Positions 7,965 to 16,520 of a DNA stretch of 51,720 nucleotides are shown here, in pieces. The DNA is taken from NCBI RefSeq assembly GCF_005768555.2, contig NZ_VCHX02000144.1:72359-124078 (forward strand), written 5' to 3'. The notes beneath the pieces are model-generated. The model was not told where the DNA came from and did no database searches. It saw only the letters and a program-made list of their open reading frames with translations. Within the stretch, counting starts at the first letter, position 1; each line of letters starts with the position of its first letter. Source of the DNA: Streptomyces sporangiiformans (lineage in GTDB: Bacteria > Actinomycetota > Actinomycetes > Streptomycetales > Streptomycetaceae). Position numbers and translations under genes: made by a program.

Positions 7965-10270
7965 GCAAGGAAACCGCCACCGCGACCACCGTGGACGCCG
8001 GTCCCGCTCCGGACCAATTGACGCACGGCATCGGCGCGTCCCTGCCGTCCGCTGAGGCGAGCGCCAAGACGGAGGGCACCTTCCCGTACGCGGCGGACCT
8101 GTGGGCCGAGGGCCTGCTGTGGGCCGCCGTGCTCCGCTCGCCGCACCCGCACGCGCGCATCGTGTCGATCGACACCACCCACGCGCGCGAGATGGCCGGC
8201 GTACGGGCCGTCGTCACGCACGAGGACGTGCCGGGCGCCGCGCTGTACGGCCGCGGAACGGCCGACCGCCCGGTGTTCGCCTCCGAGGTCGTACGCCACC
8301 ACGGGGAGCCCATCGCGGCCGTCGCCGCCGACCACCCGGACACCGCGCGGATGGCCGCGGCCGCCGTCATCGTCGAGTACGAAGTACTCGACCCGGTGAC
8401 CGACCCGGAGCAGGCCTTCGAGGCCGAACCCCTGCACCCCGACGGCAACTTGATCCGCCACATCCCGCTGCGGCACGGCGACTCCGAGGCGGGCGGCGAG
8501 ATCGTCGTCGAGGGGCTGTACCGCATCGGCCGCCAGGATCCCGCCCCGATCGGCGCGGAGGCGGGCCTCGCCGTGCCCCGCCCGGACGGCGGGGTCGAGC
8601 TCTATCTGGCCTCCACCGACCCGCACGCCGACCGCGACACGGCCGCCGCCTGCTACGGCCTGGAGCCGGAGCGCGTGAAGGTCGTCGTCACCGGCGTGCC
8701 CGGCGCCGCCGCCGACCGCGAGGACCAGGGCTTCCAACTCCCCCTGGGGCTGCTCGCCCTGAAGACCGGATGCCCGGTCAAGTTCACGGCGACCCGCGAA
8801 GAATCCTTCCTGGGACACGTCCACCGCCACCCCACCCTCCTGCGCTACCGCCACCACGCGGACGCCGAGGGCAAGCTGGTGAAGGTCGAGGCGCAGATCC
8901 TGCTCGACGCCGGCGCGTACGCGGACACGTCGTCGGACGCGCTGGCCGCCGCGGTCTCCTTCGCCTGCGGCCCGTACGTCGTCCCGAACGCCTTCATCGA
9001 GGGCTGGGCCGTCCGCACGAACAACCCGCCCTCCGGTCATGTACGCGGCGAGGGCGCCCTGCAGGTGTGCGCCGCCTACGAGGCGCAGATGGACAAGCTG
9101 GCGAAGAAGCTGGGCATGGACCCGGCGGAGCTGCGCCTGCGCAACGTGATGGCCACAGGAGACGTCCTGCCCACCGGTCAGACGGTGACGTGCCCGGCTC
9201 CCGTGGCCGAACTGCTGGAGGCCGTACGGGACTTCCCGCTGCCCGCCCTCCCCAAGGACACCCCCGAGGAGGAGTGGCTGCTCCCCGGCGGCCCCGAGGG
9301 CGCGGGCGAGCCGGGTGCGGTGCGCCGCGGCGTCGGCTACGGCGTGGGCATGGTCCACATGCTCGGCGCCGAGGGCGCGGACGAGGTGTCGACGGCCACC
9401 GTGAAGGTCCACGACGGTGTCGCCACGGTGCTGTGCGCGGCCGTGGAGACCGGTCAGGGCTTCACCACGCTGGCCCGGCAGATCGTCCAGGAGACGCTCG
9501 GCATCGAAGAGGTGCACGTCGCCTCCGTGGACACCGATCAGCCCACGGCGGGACCGAGCTGCCGAGGCCGCCACACCTGGGTGTCCGGCGGCGCGGTCGA
9601 ACGGGCCGCCAAGATGGTCCGTACGCAACTGCTGCAGCCCCTCGCGCACAAGTTCGGGATGTCCACCGAGCTGCTCCAGATCACCGACGGCAAGATCACC
9701 TCGTACGACGGCGTGCTGTCGACCACCGTCACGGAGGCGATGGACGGCAAGGAGCTGTGGGCCACCGCGCAATGCCGCCCGCACCCCACGGAGCCGCTGG
9801 ACGCCGAGGGACAGGGCGACGCCTTCGTGGGGCTCGCCTTCTGCGCGATCCGCGCGGTCGTCGACGTCGACATCGAGCTGGGCTCCGTACGCGTCGTGGA
9901 GCTGGCTCTCGCCCAGGACGTGGGGCGCGTACTGAACCCCGCGCAGCTCACCGCCCGTATCGAGGCCGGTGTCACGCAGGGCGTCGGCGCCGCCCTCACG
10001 GAGAACCTCCGCACCGCGCGCGGACTGGTCCGTCATCCCGACCTCACCGGCTACGCGCTGCCCACCGCCCTCGACGCCCCCGCCATCCGCATCGTCAAGC
10101 TCGTCGAGGAACGCGACGTGGTCGCACCGTTCGGGGCGAAGGCCGTCAGCGCGGTGCCGGTGGTGACTTCCCCGGCGGCGATCGCGTCCGCGGTGCGGGC
10201 GGCGACGGGGCGGCCGGTCAACCGCCTGCCGATCCGGCCGCAGGCCGCGGTGGTGACGACAGGGCAGTGA
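7961..10270 (+). CDS. Molybdenum hydroxylase large (Mo-cofactor-binding) subunit, divergent active site
   Basis: Large subunit of the xanthine dehydrogenase and aldehyde oxidase family, 769 residues. The a/b hammerhead domain starts near residue 18 (IGASLPSAEASAKTEGTF). GHVRGEGALQVCAAYEAQMD matches the MRGFG-type loop, followed by DPAELRLRNVM. ETGQGFTTLARQIVQETLGI is the cofactor loop. Near the C-terminus, family members carry GVGE with the base-catalyst Glu; here the aligned stretch is GAKAVSAVP, with Ala731 where Glu is expected. The subunit may therefore use a different residue or catalyse a different reaction. The start GTG overlaps the small-subunit stop. The name xanthine dehydrogenase is probably not safe. 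Confidence 0.88.
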   Translation: MSKETATATTVDAGPAPDQLTHGIGASLPSAEASAKTEGTFPYAADLWAEGLLWAAVLRSPHPHARIVSIDTTHAREMAGVRAVVTHEDVPGAALYGRGTADRPVFASEVVRHHGEPIAAVAADHPDTARMAAAAVIVEYEVLDPVTDPEQAFEAEPLHPDGNLIRHIPLRHGDSEAGGEIVVEGLYRIGRQDPAPIGAEAGLAVPRPDGGVELYLASTDPHADRDTAAACYGLEPERVKVVVTGVPGAAADREDQGFQLPLGLLALKTGCPVKFTATREESFLGHVHRHPTLLRYRHHADAEGKLVKVEAQILLDAGAYADTSSDALAAAVSFACGPYVVPNAFIEGWAVRTNNPPSGHVRGEGALQVCAAYEAQMDKLAKKLGMDPAELRLRNVMATGDVLPTGQTVTCPAPVAELLEAVRDFPLPALPKDTPEEEWLLPGGPEGAGEPGAVRRGVGYGVGMVHMLGAEGADEVSTATVKVHDGVATVLCAAVETGQGFTTLARQIVQETLGIEEVHVASVDTDQPTAGPSCRGRHTWVSGGAVERAAKMVRTQLLQPLAHKFGMSTELLQITDGKITSYDGVLSTTVTEAMDGKELWATAQCRPHPTEPLDAEGQGDAFVGLAFCAIRAVVDVDIELGSVRVVELALAQDVGRVLNPAQLTARIEAGVTQGVGAALTENLRTARGLVRHPDLTGYALPTALDAPAIRIVKLVEERDVVAPFGAKAVSAVPVVTSPAAIASAVRAATGRPVNRLPIRPQAAVVTTGQ

Positions 10271-10472
10271 CGGGCCGGAAGCCCGTGGTCACCAGGCAGG
10301 CCCGGCCGCCAAAGAATCATGCCGCGACCTGCGCAACCTTCCTCGCTCTCGTGAGTCATGTGAGCTAGCAAGCACTGCCGTGCCTGCAATTGAGGCTTCC
10401 ATGCCTATTTGGTGCGAATTCGGAGCATTCAAATTGATAACTCTCTACAAGACCAGGCGTGTTCGCCGAGGG

Positions 10473-11414
10473 ATGGATACACGAAGATCCGGCGCGATGA
10501 CGGTGCGCAAGGCCGCAGGTGTCGCCGTGACCGTGGGTACGGTACTTGGGGTCGTACCCATGGCCTCGCCCGCGCAGGCGGCCACCGCGCCCACAGTCAG
10601 CGCCAAGGGCGCCTTCCTGCTGGACAACGCGACCGGCACCAGGCTGTACAGCAAGTACGCCGACACCAAGCGGCCGATGGCCAGCACGACAAAGATCATG
10701 ACGGCCCGCGTGGTCCTCAGCCAGACCAATCTTGATCTCGACCGCAAGGTCACCGTCCGGCAGGCCTACCGCGACTACGTCGCCGCCAAGGGCGCCAGCA
10801 CCGCCGACCTGAGGACCGGCGACCGTGTGACGGTCCGCCAGTTGCTGTACGCGATGATGCTGCCCTCGGGCTGCGACGCCGCGTACGCCCTCGCCGACAC
10901 CTTCGGCACCGGTGACACCCGCGCAGCGCGTGTGAAGTCGTTCATCGGCAAGATGAACAAAAAGGCGGTCGACCTGGGCCTGACCAACACCCACTTCGAC
11001 GCGTTCGACGGCATCTCGACGACCGGTGCGAACTACACCACCCCGCGCGACCTGGCGAAGCTCGCCCGCAGCGCGATGAAGTACTCGACGTTCCGCTCCG
11101 TCGTCAAGACGCAGAAGACCGTGCGCTACGCGACCACGAGCACCGGTGGCACGCGCACCTACACCTGGTACAACACCAACAAGCTGCTCGGCTCCTACAC
11201 CGGCGCCACCGGCATCAAGACCGGCACCAGCACCCCGGCGGGGCCGTGCCTGGTCTTCTCCGCCACCCGCGGCGACAGGACCCTCATCGGCGTCGTCCTC
11301 AACGACGCCTACCGCTACACCGACGCCGCGAAGATGCTGGATTACGGCTTCGGCACCAGCACCGCGTCGACCATGCAGCTTCGCACGCTGCCGGCAGGCG
11401 CCCAGCAGGACTGA
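10473..11414 (+). CDS. D-alanyl-D-alanine carboxypeptidase / DD-transpeptidase, Streptomyces K15 type (S11)
   Basis: Exported penicillin-binding enzyme that trims or cross-links the D-Ala-D-Ala end of peptidoglycan stems. A signal peptide ends near ASPAQA. Family motifs in order, with the start used here: S71-T-T-K74 (nucleophile Ser71), S132-G-C134, and K249-T-G-T. The middle motif is SGC instead of the usual SxN, as in the Streptomyces K15 DD-transpeptidase. No C-terminal membrane anchor is seen. The start is uncertain: ATG 10473 and ATG 10497 both lead into the signal peptide and neither has a strong ribosome site. A clear hairpin terminator follows the gene. Confidence 0.88.
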   Translation: MDTRRSGAMTVRKAAGVAVTVGTVLGVVPMASPAQAATAPTVSAKGAFLLDNATGTRLYSKYADTKRPMASTTKIMTARVVLSQTNLDLDRKVTVRQAYRDYVAAKGASTADLRTGDRVTVRQLLYAMMLPSGCDAAYALADTFGTGDTRAARVKSFIGKMNKKAVDLGLTNTHFDAFDGISTTGANYTTPRDLAKLARSAMKYSTFRSVVKTQKTVRYATTSTGGTRTYTWYNTNKLLGSYTGATGIKTGTSTPAGPCLVFSATRGDRTLIGVVLNDAYRYTDAAKMLDYGFGTSTASTMQLRTLPAGAQQD

Positions 11415-11425
11415 CCACGGCAGAT

Positions 11426-11459
11426 CAGAAGACCCACACCCCAGGGTGCGGGTCTTCTG
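11426..11459 (+). terminator. Hairpin terminator after the DD-peptidase gene
   Basis: A perfect 10-bp stem (CAGAAGACCC with GGGTCTTCTG) encloses a second inner stem CACCC/GGGTG. It begins 12 bases after the stop codon. There is no T-run, which is normal for Streptomyces terminators. Confidence 0.85.
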
Positions 11460-11611
11460 GTGGACGCCAGGCCGGCGCTTGCACTGGGCTTGGGGTTTCG
11501 GGGCGTTGTCAGTGGGGCGGCGTAAGGTCTTCGATCAGTGGGGAGCTGCCGCTGAGCGCAGGGCTGTTCCCCGCTGGGGAAGCACTATGCGATCACATGC
11601 GCGGGGGAGCC

Positions 11612-12169
11612 ATGAGAACGACTGACGCTGGTACGGGGACGCTGACGCCGACCGACGACGAGCTGGATCCGACGGTCACGCACGCGGGCACAGGTCTGCT
11701 TCTCGACCTGCCCGGGCGGCTGCTCGACGAGGAGTTCGGGGCGGGCGGGATCATGCGCTTCGAGGACGTCGACTTCCCGGGCACGCTCACGCACGAGCCG
11801 ACCCGCCGCTTCCTGAGGGAAACGGGCCTTCCGGAGGACGGCGTCATCTTCCAACTGGAGATGGACGTACCGCTGTCGACCCTCGCCGAGCACTACGCGG
11901 CCGAGTGGACGGAACAGGTGGTCCCCGAGGGACAGCGGGGGCAACTCCCCGACGGAGCCGACCGGTTGATCCGCCTGGGGAGCCTCGGTCACCGCGCCGA
12001 GGGCATGGACCTCCTCATCGACGGCAGGACCGGCATGCTTCACGAGTGGTCCGCCCCGGACGCCCTGCTGCGGCCGCTCAACGCCGACATATCCATGCTC
12101 GCCTTCACGCTCTGGCTGCTGCACCGCGCGAAGACACCAGAGGCCGTGACCGGAATCGAACCGGCGTAA
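11612..12169 (+). CDS. SUKH-4-like protein, 3' end overlapping a tRNA gene
   Basis: Soluble protein of 185 residues. The C-terminal segment GMDLLIDGRTGMLHEW followed by SMLAFTLWLLH resembles the SUKH-4 immunity fold, in which a small domain reads out a LDxxTG motif, but the match is by eye and weak. SUKH proteins are usually immunity partners of nucleic-acid toxins; no cognate toxin is adjacent. The ATG at 11612 follows GGGGGAG. The last 29 bases, coding for VTGIEPA and the stop, lie antisense inside the tRNA-Cys gene, so the natural end of the protein may have been replaced or extended by the tRNA sequence. Confidence 0.6.
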   Translation: MRTTDAGTGTLTPTDDELDPTVTHAGTGLLLDLPGRLLDEEFGAGGIMRFEDVDFPGTLTHEPTRRFLRETGLPEDGVIFQLEMDVPLSTLAEHYAAEWTEQVVPEGQRGQLPDGADRLIRLGSLGHRAEGMDLLIDGRTGMLHEWSAPDALLRPLNADISMLAFTLWLLHRAKTPEAVTGIEPA

Positions 12170-12212
12170 ACCGCTTTGCAGGCGGTTCCCTCAACCACTC
12201 GGGCACACGGCC
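12141..12212 (-). tRNA. tRNA-Cys (anticodon GCA)
   Basis: The reverse strand folds into a complete cloverleaf of 72 nt. Acceptor stem GGCCGTG/CACGGCC, D-stem CCC/GGG, anticodon stem ACCGC/GCGGT with loop CTGCAAA (anticodon GCA), four-base variable loop, and T-stem GCCGG/CCGGT with loop TTCGATT. The discriminator base is T, characteristic of tRNA-Cys. CCA is not encoded. The 3' half overlaps the end of the SUKH-like gene on the other strand. Confidence 0.95.
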
Positions 12213-12419
12213 GGGTTGGGAACAACGCGCTCGCTTCGAATCGCTTGTTCCGAACTCGATGACATCGACCGTAGGCCGCGTGGGGCAGGGGCTCAAGGAA
12301 TCGGCCGGGGCTGCAATGAGGCTGCCATGCCGCGTTCACATGGGAAGGAGCGTACGAGGAAGGACGTACGACCAAGGTCGCAGACGATCACCGTCTCGCG
12401 ACAGGGGCCAAGAGCGATC

Positions 12420-13940
12420 ATGCCCCTTACGCTGACGAGCATGTCCGCCCTGGAACCGAGCGACGCCGACTCCGCGGCCAACTCGCCTTCGACCGCCCCG
12501 TCCGCGCCGGCCGCACCCGCCACCCACGACGAACCCGGCACCGACGACAGCGTGCTCGGTCGCCCCTACCGGGCGCTGAGCATCGGGATCGTCTCCGTCG
12601 TACTGCTGATCGCCTTCGAGGCGACGGCGGTCGGGACCGCGATGCCGGTGGCGGCACGGGAGCTCGACGGAGTCGCGTTGTACGCGTTCGCGTTCTCGGC
12701 GTACTTCACGACGAGTCTGTTCGGGATGGTGCTGGCCGGGCAGTGGTCGGACCGTCGCGGACCGCTGGCGTCGCTGGCCGTGGGGATCGCGTCGTTCGCG
12801 GCGGGGCTGATGCTGTCCGGGACGGCGGGCGCGATGTGGCTGTTCGTCCTCGGACGAGCGGTACAGGGGCTGGGCGGCGGGCTGGTGATCGTCGCGCTGT
12901 ACGTGGTCGTGGGGCGGGCGTATCCGGAGCGGTTGCGGCCGTCGATCCTGGCGGCGTTCGCGGCGAGTTGGGTGATCCCCTCCGTGGTCGGGCCGCTCGC
13001 CGCCGGTTCGGTGACCGAACACCTCGGCTGGCGGTGGGTGTTCGTCGGAATCCCGGTCCTGGTGGTGTTCCCGCTGGCGCTCGCCCTGCCACAGATACGG
13101 CGGCGGGCGTCCGGGCCGACGAAGGGCGCCGTGGCCGCGCCCTTCGACCGACGACGGATCCGGCTGGCGCTGGGGATCTCGCTGGGCGCGGGGCTGCTGC
13201 AGTACGCCGCGCAGGCTGTGTCCGATGACAGCGTGCGGTGGCTCTCGGTCCTGCCGGCCGGTGCGGGTGCCGCCCTGCTGGTTCCGGCGGTGCTGGGACT
13301 TCTGCCGCGCGGGACGTACCGGGCGGCGCGCGGGTTACCGTCCGTGGTGCTGCTGCGGGGGATCGCGGCCGGGTCCTTCGTCGCGGCGGAGTCCTTCGTG
13401 CCGCTGATGCTGGTGACTCAGCGAGGGCTCTCACCGACGCTCGCCGGGTTCTCGCTCGCGGCGGGCGGGGCCACCTGGGCGCTGGGTTCCTTCGCGCAGT
13501 CCAGGGCGCGGGCGGAGCCGTACCGGGAGCGGTTGATGCTCATCGGGATGGTGCTCGTCGCGCTGGCGATCGCCGCCGCGCCGAGCGTGCTGATCGATGC
13601 GGTGCCGGTGTGGACCCTGGCCGTGGCGTGGGGGTTCGGCTGCTTCGGGATGGGGCTGGTGATCTCCGCCACCAGCGTGCTCCTGCTCCACCTCTCCGCG
13701 CCGGAGGAGGCCGGCACCAACTCCGCCGCGCTCCAGATCTCCGACGGCCTGTCGAACGTCCTTCTGCTGGCGGCGGGCGGGGCGGCGTTCGCGGCCCTGG
13801 GCGGCGGCACGGTCACGCACACGGCCACGGCGGCCTCTGGCTCGCATCCGGCGGCTTTCACGGCGGTGTTCCTGCCGATGGCGGGGGTGGCGCTGGTGGG
13901 GGCGTGGGTGACTACGCGGGTGAGGGGCAATTCCAAGTAA
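12420..13940 (+). CDS. MFS drug-exporter-like transporter
   Basis: Major facilitator superfamily membrane protein, about 506 residues. A Ser/Ala/Pro-rich cytoplasmic N-terminus of about 50 residues precedes the first helix (IGIVSVVLLIAFEATAVGTA). Motif A between helices 2 and 3 appears as GQWSDRRGPL, and the motif with GRAVQGLGGGLVIVALYVVV is typical of DHA1/DHA2 exporters. Export of a small hydrophobic compound is likely; the substrate is unknown. The start is not settled: ATG 12420 and ATG 12441 are both possible, and neither has a strong ribosome site. It ends just before the toxin-antitoxin operon, and the antitoxin operator begins two bases after its stop. Confidence 0.85.
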   Translation: MPLTLTSMSALEPSDADSAANSPSTAPSAPAAPATHDEPGTDDSVLGRPYRALSIGIVSVVLLIAFEATAVGTAMPVAARELDGVALYAFAFSAYFTTSLFGMVLAGQWSDRRGPLASLAVGIASFAAGLMLSGTAGAMWLFVLGRAVQGLGGGLVIVALYVVVGRAYPERLRPSILAAFAASWVIPSVVGPLAAGSVTEHLGWRWVFVGIPVLVVFPLALALPQIRRRASGPTKGAVAAPFDRRRIRLALGISLGAGLLQYAAQAVSDDSVRWLSVLPAGAGAALLVPAVLGLLPRGTYRAARGLPSVVLLRGIAAGSFVAAESFVPLMLVTQRGLSPTLAGFSLAAGGATWALGSFAQSRARAEPYRERLMLIGMVLVALAIAAAPSVLIDAVPVWTLAVAWGFGCFGMGLVISATSVLLLHLSAPEEAGTNSAALQISDGLSNVLLLAAGGAAFAALGGGTVTHTATAASGSHPAAFTAVFLPMAGVALVGAWVTTRVRGNSK

Positions 13941-13941
13941 C

Positions 13942-13961
13942 ACCGCGTGGTACCGCGTAGT
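13942..13961 (+). promoter_or_regulatory. Tandem 10-bp direct repeat, candidate antitoxin operator
   Basis: ACCGCGTGGT is followed directly by ACCGCGTAGT, 11 bases before the antitoxin ATG. Small DNA-binding antitoxins usually repress their own operon through such repeats. The position and the repeat are seen directly; the function is inferred. Confidence 0.5.
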
Positions 13962-13971
13962 ACGTCGGAGC

Positions 13972-14169
13972 ATGGCTGGACTGAACCTGCGGTTTACGGA
14001 CGACGAGCTCGACGCGCTGCGCGAGCGTGCGGCAGCGGAGGGACGCAGTATGCAGGCCTTCGCTCACGACGCCGTGATCTCGGCCGTAAACGAGCATTCG
14101 CGGCTGTTCAACGAAGCGGCCGAGCATGTGCTGAAGGCGAGCGGCGAGCTTAACCGGAGGCTCGCCTGA
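13972..14169 (+). CDS. Antitoxin of a Doc-type toxin-antitoxin pair
   Basis: A 65-residue protein beginning MAGLNLRFTDDELDALRERA, then an RSMQAFAHDAVISAV helix pair. This is the short strand plus two helices expected of a ribbon-helix-helix or similar small DNA-binding antitoxin. The C-terminal helix (HSRLFNEAAEHVLKASGEL) would wrap the toxin. The ATG has a CGGAG site upstream, and the stop overlaps the toxin start (TGATG), the normal antitoxin-first arrangement. Confidence 0.8.
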   Translation: MAGLNLRFTDDELDALRERAAAEGRSMQAFAHDAVISAVNEHSRLFNEAAEHVLKASGELNRRLA

Positions 14170-14537
14170 TGCACTACCTGACGCTGCCCGAGCTGCTGAA
14201 CCTTGCGAAGCGGCTCGGGGCGGACGAGGTGCGCGACTACGGGCTAATGGACTCGGCGCAGGTCAGGCCGCAGTCGAGCGTGTTCGGACAGGACGCCTAT
14301 CCGGACGTCTGGGAGAAGGCGGCTGCGCTGATGGAGTCGCTCGCCCGCAATCACGCCCTCGTCGATGGGAACAAGCGCATCGCCTGGTATGCCACCTGGG
14401 TCTATCTGCACATGAACGGCCACCCCCTGGACGCGGACTTCGACGTGGACGAGGCCGAGGCATTCGTACTCGACGTCTGCCAGGGTGCCTTGGACGTTCC
14501 GAAGATCGCCGCCCAGCTGCCGCGCTTCGCGCGCTGA
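14169..14537 (+). CDS. Doc-type Fic-domain toxin
   Basis: 122 residues, the usual length of Doc toxins. The Fic motif is H62-ALVDGNKR-70, close to the HxFx(D/N)xNKR form of Doc, with the invariant His and Asn-Lys-Arg present. Doc of phage P1 phosphorylates elongation factor Tu and arrests translation; the same activity is plausible here. Position 64 is Leu rather than the common Phe. The start is coupled to the antitoxin stop, and GGAGG lies nine bases before it inside the antitoxin gene. Confidence 0.85.
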   Translation: MHYLTLPELLNLAKRLGADEVRDYGLMDSAQVRPQSSVFGQDAYPDVWEKAAALMESLARNHALVDGNKRIAWYATWVYLHMNGHPLDADFDVDEAEAFVLDVCQGALDVPKIAAQLPRFAR

Positions 14538-14671
14538 TCCCTGGCGCTCTCTGTGAGCTCGATCCCATCCGCGGATGACCCGGTGGAGTCCGCGCGTTGA
14601 CGGGATCGGGCCGCCGGTAGGGTGGCCCGGTTGTCATACGGAGACGAGCCGCTCAACCCCACCCGGAGATC

Positions 14672-16471
14672 GTGACTACCACCGCCGCCAACACCCACTC
14701 CTCGCATCATCTCTCTCCCGCCTTCCCCGGCCGTGCCCCCTGGGGTACGGCCAGCAAGCTGCGTGCCTGGCAGCAGGGGGCGATGGAGAAATACATCCAG
14801 GAGCAGCCGCGTGACTTTCTCGCCGTCGCCACGCCCGGCGCCGGAAAGACGACCTTCGCGCTGACACTCGCGTCGTGGCTGCTGCACCACCATGTCGTGC
14901 AGCAGGTGACGGTGGTCGCGCCGACCGAGCATCTGAAGAAGCAGTGGGCCGAGGCGGCGGCGCGGATAGGGATCAAGCTGGACCCGGAGTACAGCGCGGG
15001 GCCGCTCGGCAAGGAGTACCACGGGGTCGCGGTCACCTACGCGGGCGTCGGCGTACGGCCCATGCTGCACCGCAACCGCGTCGAGCAGCGCAAGACCCTG
15101 GTCATCCTCGACGAGATCCACCACGCCGGCGACTCGAAATCCTGGGGCGAGGCCTGCCTCGAGGCCTTCGAGCCGGCCACCCGCCGCCTCGCGCTCACCG
15201 GTACGCCGTTCCGCTCCGACACCAACCCCATCCCCTTCGTCACGTACGAGGAAGGCAACGACGGGATTCGGCGGTCCGCCGCCGACTACACGTACGGATA
15301 CGGCAGCGCGCTCGGGGACGGCGTCGTCCGCCCCGTCATCTTCCTCTCCTACAGCGGCAATATGCGGTGGCGTACGAAGGCGGGCGACGAGATCGCCGCG
15401 CGCCTCGGTGAGCCGATGACCAAGGACGCCGTCAGCCAGGCCTGGCGCACCGCCCTCGATCCGCGCGGCGAGTGGATGCCGAGCGTGCTGCGCGCCGCCG
15501 ACCAGCGGCTGACCGAGGTCAGGAAGGCCATCCCGGACGCGGGTGCCCTCGTCATCGCCTCCGACCAGGACTCGGCACGCTCGTACGCCAAGCTGATCCG
15601 CGAGATCACCGGTTCGAAGGCGACCCTCGTTCTCTCCGACGACTCCGGAGCCTCCGAGAGGATCGACGAGTTCAGCCACAACACCGACCGCTGGATGGTC
15701 GCCGTCCGCATGGTGTCCGAAGGCGTGGACGTGCCCCGGCTGGCCGTGGGCGTGTACGCGACCACCATCTCCACGCCGCTCTTCTTCGCGCAGGCCGTCG
15801 GGCGCTTCGTACGGTCCCGGCGGCGCGGTGAGACCGCCTCCGTCTTCCTCCCGACCGTCCCCGACCTCCTCACCTTCGCCAACGAGATGGAGGTCGAGCG
15901 CGACCACGCCCTCGACAAGCCCAAGAAGGAGGGCGAGGAGGACCCGTACGCCGAGTCCGAGAAGGAGATGGAGGAGGCGAACCGGGAGCAGGACGAGGAC
16001 ACCGGTGAGCAGGAGACGCTGCCGTTCGAGGCGCTGGAGTCCGACGCCGTCTTCGACCGGGTGCTGTACGACGGCGCCGAGTTCGGGATGCAGGCACATC
16101 CGGGGAGCGAGGAGGAACAGGACTACCTCGGCATCCCGGGCCTCCTCGAACCCGACCAGGTCCAACTCCTGCTCCAGAAGCGGCAGGCGCGCCAGATATC
16201 CCACAGCCGCAAGAAGCCCGACGACGAGGCGGATCTGCTCGAACTGCCCGCGGAACGGCGGCCGGTCGTCACGCACAAGGAACTGCTGGAACTGCGCAAG
16301 CAGCTCAACACCATGGTCGGCGCGTACGTCCACCAGAGCGGCAAGCCCCACGGTGTGATCCACACCGAGCTGCGGCGCGTGTGCGGCGGCCCGCCGAGCG
16401 CCGAGGCGACGGCGGGCCAACTGCGTCAGCGGATCGCCAAGGTGCAGGAGTGGGCCACCCGCATGCGGTGA
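14672..16471 (+). CDS. SF2 DEAH-box helicase / restriction-type ATPase
   Basis: 599-residue superfamily 2 helicase. The Walker A motif is ATPGAGKTT with Lys59, Walker B is D147-EIH, motif III is LTGTPFRSD, and the C-terminal helicase half has VRMVSEGVDVPRL and QAVGRFVRSRR (motifs V and VI). This DEIH plus QAVGR set resembles the helicases of type III restriction enzymes and XPB-like proteins. A strongly acidic, probably flexible stretch (about residues 410-450) follows the second RecA domain. No methylase or nuclease partner is adjacent. GTG 14672 has a CGGAG site upstream. The stop codon lies in the first unit of a 14-bp tandem repeat. Confidence 0.88.
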   Translation: MTTTAANTHSSHHLSPAFPGRAPWGTASKLRAWQQGAMEKYIQEQPRDFLAVATPGAGKTTFALTLASWLLHHHVVQQVTVVAPTEHLKKQWAEAAARIGIKLDPEYSAGPLGKEYHGVAVTYAGVGVRPMLHRNRVEQRKTLVILDEIHHAGDSKSWGEACLEAFEPATRRLALTGTPFRSDTNPIPFVTYEEGNDGIRRSAADYTYGYGSALGDGVVRPVIFLSYSGNMRWRTKAGDEIAARLGEPMTKDAVSQAWRTALDPRGEWMPSVLRAADQRLTEVRKAIPDAGALVIASDQDSARSYAKLIREITGSKATLVLSDDSGASERIDEFSHNTDRWMVAVRMVSEGVDVPRLAVGVYATTISTPLFFAQAVGRFVRSRRRGETASVFLPTVPDLLTFANEMEVERDHALDKPKKEGEEDPYAESEKEMEEANREQDEDTGEQETLPFEALESDAVFDRVLYDGAEFGMQAHPGSEEEQDYLGIPGLLEPDQVQLLLQKRQARQISHSRKKPDDEADLLELPAERRPVVTHKELLELRKQLNTMVGAYVHQSGKPHGVIHTELRRVCGGPPSAEATAGQLRQRIAKVQEWATRMR

Positions 16472-16520
16472 TGTCCGTGCGGTGATGTCCGTGCGGTGAT
16501 GCCCGTGCGGTGATGTTCGT
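16465..16520 (+). repeat. Four-unit 14-bp tandem repeat spanning the helicase stop codon
   Basis: Four units of GCGGTGATGTCCGT, the last two with one or two changes. The first unit contains the TGA stop. With a 14-bp period, successive TGA triplets fall in different frames. Confidence 0.95.

Noticed and set aside
10380..10472. Upstream in-frame start for the DD-peptidase
   Set aside because: It would put about 30 polar residues before the signal peptide and has no ribosome site.
12213..12419. In-frame extension of the MFS transporter upstream of 12420
   Set aside because: It would add a low-quality N-terminus beginning next to the tRNA without membrane or family similarity or ribosome site.
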